This document shows positions 36,853 to 44,635 of a stretch of 64,000 bases of DNA, in pieces (position 1 is the stretch's first letter; every line of letters starts with the position of its first letter). The notes below the pieces were generated by a model that worked only from the letters and a program-made list of their open reading frames with translations, was not told where the DNA came from and made no database searches. This stretch comes from JAJXZJ01 sp050012855 (lineage in GTDB: Bacteria; Verrucomicrobiota; Verrucomicrobiia; Limisphaerales; J093): positions 1 to 64,000 of the forward strand of contig JBEKGJ010000028.1 of NCBI GenBank assembly GCA_050012855.1, given 5' to 3'. The translations under genes were made by a program, and so were the position numbers.

Positions 36853-37893
36853 ATGGAAGTCGAACCGCCTTCGCGCTTGCCGGCTGCCCGCGGACCCTGG
36901 TTGCCGTTGACGGCAGGGAGGGTCGCTGCTTTCGCCTCCGCCGGCACGCCTCGGCTGCTGCTGGTCGCGGCCTTGGCGGCGTTGCTCGTGGGCGCCGTCA
37001 GCGCGCGTTTTCTTGCCGTGAGCTGGTGGCCGGTCCTCAACCGCGCCATCAGCCAGTTGCCCGCCGACGGCTCGATTCGCACCGGCCACCTGGTCTGGCC
37101 TTCCACCACGGTCGAAACCCTCGCCGACAACGGCCTCCTCGCGGTTGTGGTGAACCCCACGGGCCGGCCGCGGAGCGGATCGGGCACCGACGTACAAATC
37201 GAGTTTGCTGCGGACGGATTGAACGTGGCCTCGCTGTTGGGTTACCTGGCGGTTCCCTATCCATCGGGGCTGAACCTGCCGCTCAACCGGACCGAACTCG
37301 AACCGCGCTGGGGCGCCTGGCAACCGCACTTGCTGGTCGCCACCGGTGCGATGATCGCCCTCGGCCTGCTGGCATTCTGGTGCCTCCTGGCCGTTCCGCT
37401 GGCGGTCATCATCGCGCCTTATGCCCGGTTGCTCGGACGCCCGACCGGCTGGGCGGGCTGCTGGCGATTGTGTGTGGCGGCGTTTGTGCCGGGAGCGCTC
37501 GTGCTGGCCGCGGCGGTGGCGCTCTACACCAGCCGCCAAATCAACCTCCCCGAGCTGCTGCTCGCCGTCGGGGTTCAGGTTTTTCTCTCCCTCCTGCTGC
37601 TGCTCTTCGCGCCGTTCTGGCTGCCGGCCCGCGAGCCAGCCTCGCCCTTCCGGCCGATGGAGACACCGCCCATCGCCCGCCCGGCTCGCGCCGACAAGGC
37701 CAGGACCGACGCCAATCCCTTCGCACCGCCACCTGAGCCGCTGGCCCCACTCGCCCCGCCGCCACCGGCCAAACCAATCTCGCCACCGGCCCCACCTGGG
37801 CCGGCGTCGCCGCCTCTCCCGCCCGCGCCGGCAAGCCGCCCAGCTCCTCCGCCCGAAGAACCGCCCGCGGACATGCCGCTCAACCCGTCGTAG
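36853..37893 (+). CDS. Hypothetical membrane protein with Pro-rich C-terminus
   Basis: The 346-residue protein has predicted TM helices at about 33-55 (LLLVAALAALLVGAVSARFL), 157-195 (MIALGLLAFWCLLAVPLAVI), 210-225 and 235-258 (LLLAVGVQVFLSLLLLLFA), followed by about 85 residues of Pro-rich cytoplasmic or periplasmic tail. An external loop lies between helices 1 and 2. I do not recognise a family. The topology resembles DUF1189-like regulators, but no motif confirms this. It is convergent with the lactonase gene, with 16 bp between the ends. Confidence 0.65.
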   Translation: MEVEPPSRLPAARGPWLPLTAGRVAAFASAGTPRLLLVAALAALLVGAVSARFLAVSWWPVLNRAISQLPADGSIRTGHLVWPSTTVETLADNGLLAVVVNPTGRPRSGSGTDVQIEFAADGLNVASLLGYLAVPYPSGLNLPLNRTELEPRWGAWQPHLLVATGAMIALGLLAFWCLLAVPLAVIIAPYARLLGRPTGWAGCWRLCVAAFVPGALVLAAAVALYTSRQINLPELLLAVGVQVFLSLLLLLFAPFWLPAREPASPFRPMETPPIARPARADKARTDANPFAPPPEPLAPLAPPPPAKPISPPAPPGPASPPLPPAPASRPAPPPEEPPADMPLNPS

Positions 37894-37909
37894 CGCCGAT
37901 CGGCCGCCA

Positions 37910-39082
37910 TCACAGACCGGCCGCGTCCAGTTCCAGAAAACAGACGCACACCGGCGAGCCCGCCGCCAGTTTCGTCCCGGTCGGTTCCAACCGGCCCGTG
38001 TTCGTGTCAACCCGGAACACGACGATCTCGCTGTTGTCCTGGCTGGCGGCCCACAGCCAGCGGCCCGTCGGATCAAGCGCGAAGTGACGCGGTGTCCGTC
38101 CGCCGGACGGTACGCGTTCGATCAACTGAAGCGCCCCGCTGCGAGCGATGGCGAAGACCGCCAGGCTGTCGTGGCCACGATTCGAGGCATAGAGAAACCG
38201 GCCGTCTGGATGAACCGCCAGTTCCGCCGCCGTGCTCTGGCCTTGAAAATCCGCCGGCAGCAAGGGGGACCCAGCCTGTTCCGTCAATCCGCCGGTCGCG
38301 GCGTCAAACGTGAACTCCGTCACGGTCGAGACCAGTTCGCTGATGACGTAGGCATGGTGTCCGTCGGGATGGAATACCAAGTGGCGCGGGCCGGAACCTG
38401 GCTTCAGCGCCGTGAACGGCGGATCGCCCGGTGCCAAGGTCCCGTCCGCGTGGTTGAAGCGGTACGTCACCAACTGGTCGAGGCCGAGATCGGGCACGAA
38501 CAGGAAGCGCTCGTCAGGAGAGAGCGTCGCGCCATGCGCGTGCGGCGCCTCCTGCCGCTGGCGGTTCACACTCGATCCGTGATGCTGCACAAACGCGCTC
38601 GCCGTGCCCACCATGCCGTCGGCGCGAATGGGCAACACCGCCACGCTGCCACCGCCGTAATTGGCGACGATGACGAACTTCCCGGCGCGGTCCACGATGA
38701 GATGGCACGGACCGCCGCCGAGGGTCGAAGCCTGGTTTAACTGCCGCAGCCGGCCAGTCGCTCGATCAATGGCCAGCGCCGTCACCGACCCCGCGGGCTT
38801 GCCCTGGAAATTGCCGGTTTCATTGACCGCGTAGAGGAACCGGCCGTTGGGGTGAAGCGCGAGGAAAGTGGGGTTCTCGGTCGCCGCCGCGAGGCCCAGG
38901 GGTACGACGTCGCCGGTCGCGGGATCGAACCGGAACGCGTAGATCCCCTGGCTTTTCGCACCGGTGTAGGTGCCAACGAAGGCCAGCGAGGAACGGGCGG
39001 CGGTTTCGACAGCGCCACGCGTCGTCGGGAGCAACAGGAGGGCGGTGGCGGCCAAGAGAGGTAGAACGGCGGGCTTTGACAT
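37910..39082 (-). CDS. Secreted lactonase-family seven-bladed beta-propeller (6-phosphogluconolactonase-like)
   Basis: The 390-residue protein has a signal peptide (LLAATALLLLPTTRGA) and a propeller with repeated motifs FLALHPNGRFLYAVNE, GGPCHLIVDRAGKFVIVANY, ATLSPDERFLFVPDLGLDQL, GPRHLVFHPDGHHAYVISEL and HFALDPTGRWLWAASQDN. These are typical of PF10282 lactonases, whose best-known member hydrolyses 6-phosphogluconolactone. An exported member probably acts on another lactone. Start ATG 39082 fits the signal peptide. The upstream open frame (to 39346) is translated repeat DNA. Confidence 0.85.
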   Translation of the reverse strand: MSKPAVLPLLAATALLLLPTTRGAVETAARSSLAFVGTYTGAKSQGIYAFRFDPATGDVVPLGLAAATENPTFLALHPNGRFLYAVNETGNFQGKPAGSVTALAIDRATGRLRQLNQASTLGGGPCHLIVDRAGKFVIVANYGGGSVAVLPIRADGMVGTASAFVQHHGSSVNRQRQEAPHAHGATLSPDERFLFVPDLGLDQLVTYRFNHADGTLAPGDPPFTALKPGSGPRHLVFHPDGHHAYVISELVSTVTEFTFDAATGGLTEQAGSPLLPADFQGQSTAAELAVHPDGRFLYASNRGHDSLAVFAIARSGALQLIERVPSGGRTPRHFALDPTGRWLWAASQDNSEIVVFRVDTNTGRLEPTGTKLAAGSPVCVCFLELDAAGL

Positions 39083-39150
39083 GCCGACATGAAACACGAC
39101 GCACCCAAACGTCGCAAGCGCGCACGTCGTGAGGCGCATCTGGACTGATG

Positions 39151-39309
39151 GTGGGTCGCGGATCGCCGGGCCGCCTAGGCGAAGTGCGAATGATGAAGTG
39201 CGAATGACGAATGACGAATGGTGGATCGCGGACCGCTGGGCCGCGACGACTACTGCCCGCCCAGCGGTCGGCGGGCCACCCATGCGAAGTGCGAATGATG
39301 AAGTGCGAG
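39151..39309. repeat. Palindromic intergenic element, family 1, copy C, with flanking direct repeats
   Basis: A solitary left arm (39151-39176) is followed by a full element: left arm 39221-39248 (GGTGGATCGCGGACCGCTGG) and right arm 39250-39282. The core GACCGCTGGGC pairs perfectly with GCCCAGCGGTC. A 23-bp direct repeat (GAAGTGCGAATGATGAAGTG...) lies on both sides, at 39182-39204 and 39287-39309. The gap 39083-39463 has no gene. It also contains a family-2 motif at about 39360-39382 (GCGGCTCGCGAGGACGCCCC). Confidence 0.75.
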
Positions 39310-39463
39310 ATTTGCCGCGACCCTCCTCCGGCCTCTCAACCCTCAACCCTCAACCTGATTGCGGCTCGCGAGGACGCCCCACCGGCAGGTCAAATTGGGA
39401 CATTACCGAAGCCCGTTGCTTTTCACGCGCACTTCCGCTTTCCTTGGACCATCACCGCATCGC

Positions 39464-41794
39464 ATGAAAACGATTCTCTTCACCGCCCTCGCGTGGATCG
39501 CACTGACCGCAGCGCTCCGGGCGCAAGGCATCGCCAACGGCGGCTTCGAGTCGGGGCTGACCGGCTGGCGCCCGCTGTGGACCCGCACCGCGGAGGCCGG
39601 CACGCTGAGTTTGGACCGCGAAACCGTCCACACCGGCCGCAACGCGGCGCGCGTCGAGCATCGCGGTGAACAGGACTGGAGTCTGGAACCCGAGCAGCGG
39701 ATCGCCGTCAATCCCGGCGATGTGTTTGCCTTCGACGCGTGGCTCAAGCTCGAGAGCCGCGGCGGCAGCGCCACGCTCTGCGTGTCCACCTGGGACCGCG
39801 AGGGACACGCGGCGGACTGGTCCTTCGGCACCCGGACGCTGTCCGCCTCCGGCGGCTGGCAGCGGGTCCGCAGCCGGTTCGTCGTGCCCGACAACATCGC
39901 ACAAATCCAGCCGCGCCTCATCGGTAACGGACCGGCGACCGTATGGGCGGACGACTTCGTGATCGAAAGGACCGCCAACGTGAACGCCCTGCGGCGACCG
40001 GATCTGCCGGCCACGCTCACGCTCTCGAACGCGACGCTGACCGTGTCGCTCAACACCGCCACCGCCACCCTCGCCGTGCTCGACCGGCGCACCGGCCGGC
40101 GCGTCGAACAGACCGCCCTTCATCGCGACCTCATCGTCACCAACGCGACCGCCACGCGGAGCGGAATCGAAATGGCGTTGCTCGACGCGTCCAGCGGTCG
40201 CGCCATCACCGGACGCATCCAACTCGACCCGGCCGCGCCGGAATTCACGTTCGACCTTGCCGGCGAAGGCGAGCTGCCGGGCGCGTTGCGCTTTCCACAC
40301 CCGTTTGCGGCGCGGGCCGGCGAGTATCTGGTCGTGCCGATGAACGAGGGCATTTCCTATCCGGTGGACGATCCTTCGATCACGGCGTTGCGGCTCATTG
40401 CCTACGGCGGGCACGGCATCTGCATGGCGTTTTGGGGCGCCACCGACGGCGCCGCCGGACAGATGGCGATCATCGAGACGCCGGATGACGCGGCCATTCA
40501 TATCCAGCGCGCCGACCGCCGGCTGGTGATTGCCCCGGAATGGGACGCCCAGCACGGCGCGTTCGGCTACGCCCGGCGATTGCGCTACGTGTTCTTCGAT
40601 CGCGGCGGCCATGTGGCGATGGCGAAGCGCTATCGTGCTTATGCCCAGCAAATCGGCCGGTTCAAAACGCTCGCGCAGAAGCGGGCCGAGAATCCGAATG
40701 TGGATTTGCTGATCGGCGCGGTGAACGTCTGGTGTTGGGACCGCGACGGCGTCGGCCTCGCGAAGGAACTTCAGGCCGCCGGCATCGCGCGGATTCTCTG
40801 GAGCAACCAGCAGTCGCCGGAAAACCTCCGCGCGCTGAACGACCTCGGCGTGCTGACCAGCCGTTACGACATCTACCAGGACCTGATGGATCCGGCGAAC
40901 TTTCCGAAGCTCGCGTGGCAGCATTCCGACTGGACGACCGCGGGGTGGCCCAACGACATCATTCGCGACGCCGCCGGCAACTGGCAGCGCGGCTGGGCCG
41001 TCGAAGGCCGGGACGGCGGCTGGTATTCCTGTGGCGTGCTGTGCGACCGCCGGGCCTTGGATTATGCCCGCGAACGCATCCCGGCCGACCTCGCCACGCA
41101 TCCCTACCGCTGCCGGTTCATTGACACCACCACCGCTGCGCCATGGAACGAGTGTTATCAAACGAACCACCCGATGACCCGCACCGACAGCCGCGAGTGG
41201 AAAATGAAACTGCTCGACTATGTCTCGCGCGACAACCACCTCGTCACCGGTTGCGAGACCGGGCACGACGCCGCGGTGCCGTTCCTGCACTACTTCGAGG
41301 GCATGTTGAGCCTCGGTCCCTATCGCGTGCCCGACGCCGGCCGCGACATGGCCCGCATCTGGACGAACGCGCCGGAAGCGGTCGTGAAATTCCAGCTCGG
41401 CCACGCGTATCGCCTGCCGCTCTGGGAACTCGTCTATCATGAGTGTGTCGTCGCGCAGTGGTACTGGGGTGATTACAACAACAAGCTGCCCATGTTATGG
41501 GACAAGCGTGACCTGTTCAACGCGCTCTACGCCACGCCGCCGATGTTCATGTTCAACCGCCGGCTCTGGCGGGAGAACCGCGACCGTTTTGTCCAGAGCT
41601 ACCGCACGACATGCCCGTGGGTGCAGGAAGTCGGCTACAGCGAGATGACCGATCACCGGTTCCTCACGCCGGACCGCAACGTCCAGCAAACCGCATTTGC
41701 CAACGGCCGGACGATCACCGTCAACTTCGGCAGCGAACCGTTCAAGCTGCCGGACGGCCGCACCGTGGCCGGCATGGGATTTCAGGTGGATTGA
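39464..41794 (+). CDS. Large secreted CBM plus glycoside-hydrolase-like protein
   Basis: The 776-residue protein has a signal peptide (FTALAWIALTAALRAQ). An N-terminal jelly-roll carbohydrate-binding domain of CBM4/9 type follows (IANGGFESGLTGW, HTGRNAARVEH, ending VWADDFVIER, about 20-170), then a beta-sandwich (about 180-400) and a TIM-barrel-like part (NVDLLIGAVNVWCWDRDGVG, IARILWSNQQSPENLRALND, CRFIDTTTAAPWNECY, GCETGHDAAVPFLHYFEGM). The layout resembles DUF5696 and GH101/GH129-related enzymes. The candidate catalytic acids are the Asp and Glu in FIDTTT and GCETGHD, which is inference. Substrate unknown. It stands alone between repeat-rich gaps. Confidence 0.7.
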   Translation: MKTILFTALAWIALTAALRAQGIANGGFESGLTGWRPLWTRTAEAGTLSLDRETVHTGRNAARVEHRGEQDWSLEPEQRIAVNPGDVFAFDAWLKLESRGGSATLCVSTWDREGHAADWSFGTRTLSASGGWQRVRSRFVVPDNIAQIQPRLIGNGPATVWADDFVIERTANVNALRRPDLPATLTLSNATLTVSLNTATATLAVLDRRTGRRVEQTALHRDLIVTNATATRSGIEMALLDASSGRAITGRIQLDPAAPEFTFDLAGEGELPGALRFPHPFAARAGEYLVVPMNEGISYPVDDPSITALRLIAYGGHGICMAFWGATDGAAGQMAIIETPDDAAIHIQRADRRLVIAPEWDAQHGAFGYARRLRYVFFDRGGHVAMAKRYRAYAQQIGRFKTLAQKRAENPNVDLLIGAVNVWCWDRDGVGLAKELQAAGIARILWSNQQSPENLRALNDLGVLTSRYDIYQDLMDPANFPKLAWQHSDWTTAGWPNDIIRDAAGNWQRGWAVEGRDGGWYSCGVLCDRRALDYARERIPADLATHPYRCRFIDTTTAAPWNECYQTNHPMTRTDSREWKMKLLDYVSRDNHLVTGCETGHDAAVPFLHYFEGMLSLGPYRVPDAGRDMARIWTNAPEAVVKFQLGHAYRLPLWELVYHECVVAQWYWGDYNNKLPMLWDKRDLFNALYATPPMFMFNRRLWRENRDRFVQSYRTTCPWVQEVGYSEMTDHRFLTPDRNVQQTAFANGRTITVNFGSEPFKLPDGRTVAGMGFQVD

Positions 41795-42496
41795 ACATGA
41801 AGACGGGCGAAGGCGACCACGCGCTCCGGTAGTGTCCGGAGTCGGTAGGGCGAGGCTCTGACGAGCTGCGAACAGGTTGATGGTTGATGGTTGAGAGTTG
41901 AGCGACCAGAGGAAGGCCGCGGTAAGTTGCGGGGGAAGGACGGCTCGCGGGGACCTGCCTATGCGTGACCGCACGCAGACAGGCGCTCGCCCCACCGGCA
42001 AACGGACTGGGTGCGCACAACGAGAACGCCGAAAGCGTTCCAGAGCCCAGCCAGGGGTTGAGGAGCAACGCGACGATACCCCTGGATTCGTGTCCCCATT
42101 CCTCAGGCACCCTGAAAGCGGTGCGAGAAGGGTTCGTCGTTTCGCCGCCGCCGCCTCTTGCACCGCCTTCAGGGTGCGAATGATTGCCCGTGCCTGGCCC
42201 AGAGGTATCGCTGCGCTCAACCCCTGGCTATGTTCTCGCCTCCCTTCAGGATGCCGCTGCGTTTGGTGCGTCGCACCCCCGCATTGGTCCAAAACCCCTT
42301 GACAGGTGACCGCCGCGGCACAGACTGCCCGGCAAGTAAACGCCCCGTCGCCTCCGTCCCGTAATAGGCGGCCGGGCCAAATTGTAACGACATGATAACC
42401 AGCGGATTGGCCAAAGCAGCAGCGTGTCGCACTATTGATCTGGCGACCGGCCGCTGTCGCTCAATACGATGGTGGGTGCACAAACGTGCATAGCCT
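41795..42496. other. 702-bp non-coding gap rich in repeats
   Basis: It contains GGTAGTGTCCGGA at 41828-41840 (family-3 terminus), a GGTTGATGGTTGATGGTTGAG run at about 41875-41900 (reverse complement of the simple repeat after ubiD), a family-2 motif at 41941-41999, a long palindrome (42021-42240) and a small hairpin TGCAC-AAAC-GTGCA at about 42477-42490. No gene is supported. Confidence 0.6.
42021..42240. repeat. Long (about 220 bp) nested palindrome
   Basis: The outer arms GCCAGGGGTTGAG (42051-42063) and CTCAACCCCTGGC (42216-42228) are perfect inverted repeats, with CGAGAACG/TGTTCTCG-like sequence beyond them. The inner arms ACCCTGAAAGCGGTGCGAGA (42110-42129) pair with 42156-42175 at 18 of 20 positions. 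It looks like a REP/MITE-type element without coding capacity. Confidence 0.8.
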
Positions 42497-43321
42497 ATGA
42501 GCGACGAACATGGAATGCCCATCTACACCGATATCGAACGTCAGTTGACCGACACCGTAAAGTTCGATAATGAAGACCATGCTTGGGTTCCTGGGAACCG
42601 GGCAGCGCACAAGCTCTTCCGGTGTGTCGAGTGCATCAGAGATACTCGAGGAATCCTGGAGGCCGCCGGCGCCGCCTCGGGTGCTGAAAAGCAGCAGAGG
42701 CTCATCAAGAGCCTCTACACGCCCCTGAAGTCCCTCGCAGGTTGCCTCTTCGACCTGCTCAACGACTGCGAAGGCAATCCTGACACGATCAAGAAGATGC
42801 CCAAGGGCAGCACTAAGCTTATCCCCCATCTCAAGCAGCTCTTGAATGAGCATCTGCCTATTGGGAAAAATGGTCTTTTGTCACTGTTGAGAAACAAAAC
42901 AGCGGCCCATGTGGACGACTCTCTTTCGGCTTCGGAAGCCCGAGATCTACAGAAGAGGGCTGCTTTACATGAGGTGGGCTTCTGGCTTCATGTCTGCATC
43001 ATGGTTCTTTGCGACCTTCTGAAACTCCCCATTTATTTTTGGAGCTGTCCCAGCGAGCACCCCGGCGTCATCCGCATCATGATGTGCGAGCCCTTCCTCA
43101 TATCGATGAAGATTGCAGATGACGGCACGATTAAGGAACTAGTGGGCGTTCACATTGCCAACAGCCCCCGGAACGACATCAAGGACCTGATCGTAGCTAC
43201 GGTCGAGCAATCCCGGTGGATGTTCAGACCTGGAGACCGCCAGATTCAGGGCTTCTGTTTTGACGAGCCCGGCGACTCATGGGCACAATCACTCAGGAAA
43301 CCTCCCAAACCACCTGCATGA
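42497..43321 (+). CDS. Hypothetical protein, first putative integron-type cassette gene
   Basis: The 274-residue soluble protein has no recognised domain. The N-terminal half looks helical (LEAAGAASGAEKQQRLIKSL, LKQLLNEHLPIGKNGLLSLL) and includes a segment resembling HEPN-like or DUF-type abortive infection proteins (LLRNKTAAHVDDSLS). The C-terminal half is mixed. GC content and codon use are visibly lower than in neighbours. The stop lies 4 nt before an attC-like site, the usual arrangement in integron cassettes. No attI or upstream attC was found before the gene. Function unknown. Confidence 0.7.
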   Translation: MSDEHGMPIYTDIERQLTDTVKFDNEDHAWVPGNRAAHKLFRCVECIRDTRGILEAAGAASGAEKQQRLIKSLYTPLKSLAGCLFDLLNDCEGNPDTIKKMPKGSTKLIPHLKQLLNEHLPIGKNGLLSLLRNKTAAHVDDSLSASEARDLQKRAALHEVGFWLHVCIMVLCDLLKLPIYFWSCPSEHPGVIRIMMCEPFLISMKIADDGTIKELVGVHIANSPRNDIKDLIVATVEQSRWMFRPGDRQIQGFCFDEPGDSWAQSLRKPPKPPA

Positions 43322-43325
43322 CGGA

Positions 43326-43419
43326 ACCCAACCAACCGGGTGCAGTGAACGGCGGGATCGTGCCCCTGTTTCCAGATTGTACGCTCTTGGCCCGCCGTCA
43401 CTGACCCGGCGCGTTAGGT
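43326..43419 (+). other. attC-like recombination site (integron cassette)
   Basis: The R'' box ACCCAAC (43326-43332) fits RYYYAAC and the R' box GTTAGGT (43413-43419) fits GTTRRRY. Between them L'' CCGGGTGCAGTGAACGGCGGG (from 43336) pairs with L' CCCGCCGTCACTGACCCGG (43391-43409), perfectly apart from two extra unpaired bases (G and A) in L''. These resemble the extrahelical bases of attC. The R-L spacers are 3 nt on each side. The total of 94 bp is within the attC range. Confidence 0.75.
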
Positions 43420-43442
43420 AGGTCGTCCCGAAAACATTAGAT

Positions 43443-43841
43443 ATGATCGACCTAGAAGAGCAAATCGTCATTCTGTACGCCCTCCACGGAGGCGGAGGCA
43501 AGGGCAGGAAGGGACGGATCATGCAGTTCATAATCCAAAACGGTTTGATGAAGCCCCGGGAAGGTGACGCGGAGCACCGGCAGACTAACGAGACCAAACT
43601 TGAGAACGATGTGGCATGGGCCAGAGAGGACCTGAAGGAGCAGGGTTGGCTTTCGATGCCACGACACGGCTTTTGGCAGATCACCCAGGCTGGTCGAGAG
43701 AAATTGCTCCGAGTTGCTAAGGCGGTCTATGAGAAGAAGCTGGATGAAGACGGCGATCTTTTATTTGACCGATTCAACGCAAAGCTCCTTGGAGAACTCC
43801 GGGAGCTTGGACAGAGGGCTGCAGACGGAAAAAGCCCCTAA
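43443..43841 (+). CDS. Winged-helix protein resembling the Mrr N-terminal domain
   Basis: The 132-residue protein has the pattern KGRIMQFIIQNGLM...NDVAWAREDLKEQGWLSMPRHG followed by FWQITQAGREKL. This is the winged-helix specificity domain seen at the N-terminus of Mrr-type restriction proteins and in related standalone regulators. The nuclease domain is absent. It starts 24 nt after the attC-like site and ends at the edge of a second, degenerate one, so it occupies a cassette position. Lower GC than the flanks supports acquisition. The role is unknown, with a link to DNA modification defence only suggested by fold. Confidence 0.7.
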   Translation: MIDLEEQIVILYALHGGGGKGRKGRIMQFIIQNGLMKPREGDAEHRQTNETKLENDVAWAREDLKEQGWLSMPRHGFWQITQAGREKLLRVAKAVYEKKLDEDGDLLFDRFNAKLLGELRELGQRAADGKSP

Positions 43842-43928
43842 GCCGGCGGGCGCAGAGGATAGCGGGATTCCGTTTCTGTTTCATCTCGAACGCGCTTGGC
43901 CCGCCGTCACTGATTCGCATCGTTCGAC
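43842..43928 (+). other. Degenerate attC-like site
   Basis: CGCTTGGCCCGCCGTCACTGA (43893-43913) is almost identical to the matching part of the site at 43326-43419, and GTTCGAC (43922-43928) occupies the R' position but breaks the GTTRRRY rule at one base. GGCGGG (43845-43850) can pair with CCCGCC, but the rest of the left half is not complementary. Confidence 0.4.
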
Positions 43929-43937
43929 AACCCAGCG

Positions 43938-44180
43938 ATGACAACCCTCTCACAGCAACCTCAACCTGCGCTTCCGTCCGGGCCCTCGGGGTCGAAGATC
44001 GTGTTCGCCCGGCTCCTGATCGGCCTCATCGTGCTGATTTGCGCCGAAGTTTTTTCCGGGGCGTCACGGCAAGTCGGGCTGTGGCACCCCTGGACGGTGG
44101 TGGTTACCTATTGGCTCTATTTCGCGCATTTCTCTTTCATGCAAAATCTTTCTTGGCAAGGGCGGGGTGGAGGCGTATGA
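43938..44180 (+). pseudogene. Truncated membrane protein gene
   Basis: The 80-residue product begins like a multi-pass membrane protein family (FARLLIGLIVLICAEVFSGA, then WHPWTVVVTYWLYFAHFSFM), which I recall as continuing for several more helices. Here the frame passes into sequence with no hydrophobic character (NLSWQGRGGGV) and stops just before the cobalamin riboswitch. It looks like the 5' end of a gene whose remainder was deleted. A genuine small membrane protein cannot be excluded. Confidence 0.55.
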
Positions 44181-44221
44181 CGCGAATGGTTCTTTGAAAC
44201 CGGCGGACGCGGGTCCGCCGT

Positions 44222-44371
44222 CACACAGCCGAAGATCAGGGAACCCCGTGCGAATCGGGGACGGTTGCGCCACTGTATCGGGTGACAAACTCCCACGGCC
44301 ACTGGAGTCGGACTCCGGGAAGGCGGGAGCGAGGTTCGAAACCCCAAGTCAGGATATCGCTTCGGTTGTGC
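44222..44371 (+). ncRNA. Cobalamin (adenosylcobalamin-class) riboswitch
   Basis: Core consensus elements appear in order: GGGAACCCCGTGCGAATCGG (44239-44258), TTGCGCCACTGTA, GGCCACTGG, CCGGGAAGGCGGG, and the B12 box AAGTCAGGATAT (44345-44356). The closing helix is formed by CACAGCCGAAG (44223-44233) with CTTCGGTTGTG (44360-44370). A perfect 8-bp hairpin (44378-44395) follows at once. It lies on the same strand as, and upstream of, the two-gene operon at 44636-46404. Confidence 0.95.
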
Positions 44372-44461
44372 TCGTCCGGCCCGCCCAGGCGGGCCACTTC
44401 TCCGTCACAGAGAAGGATGAGGCCAGTCCCTCGAACGGTTTTCGAGCGGGCGCGTGGAATG

Positions 44462-44504
44462 CCTTCATTCTCCGGTGAGCGGGGTCTGAAGGTTTTTTGT
44501 TGTT
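44462..44504 (+). terminator. Intrinsic terminator, probable riboswitch expression platform
   Basis: CCTTCA (44462-44467) pairs with TGAAGG (44487-44492), with CTCC/GGGG inside it, and T6 follows directly (44493-44498), then GTTGTT. It is placed between the riboswitch and the coding start, as expected for transcriptional attenuation by B12. Confidence 0.7.
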
Positions 44505-44635
44505 GGCGGCCGCGCGGCGGCCGCCCCAACGGTCAACCTCCGCCCCGCACTGGTCTCACAAGCAATAACCCGTTGCGCGCCGCGGCCGGGAAACGGTTCC
44601 GGCCGGTGGCGCGCGACCCATGGAAAGATCAGTTC

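Noticed and set aside
37910..39346. Longer lactonase starting at 39346
   Set aside because: The extra 88 codons translate repeat DNA, and ATG 39082 gives a normal signal peptide.
44330..44346. GGTTCGAAACCCC as a tRNA T-arm
   Set aside because: It is part of the cobalamin riboswitch, just before its B12 box.
44282..44635. N-terminal extension of the beta-sandwich protein through the riboswitch
   Set aside because: This stretch is structured RNA and terminator, and the signal peptide begins at ATG 44636.
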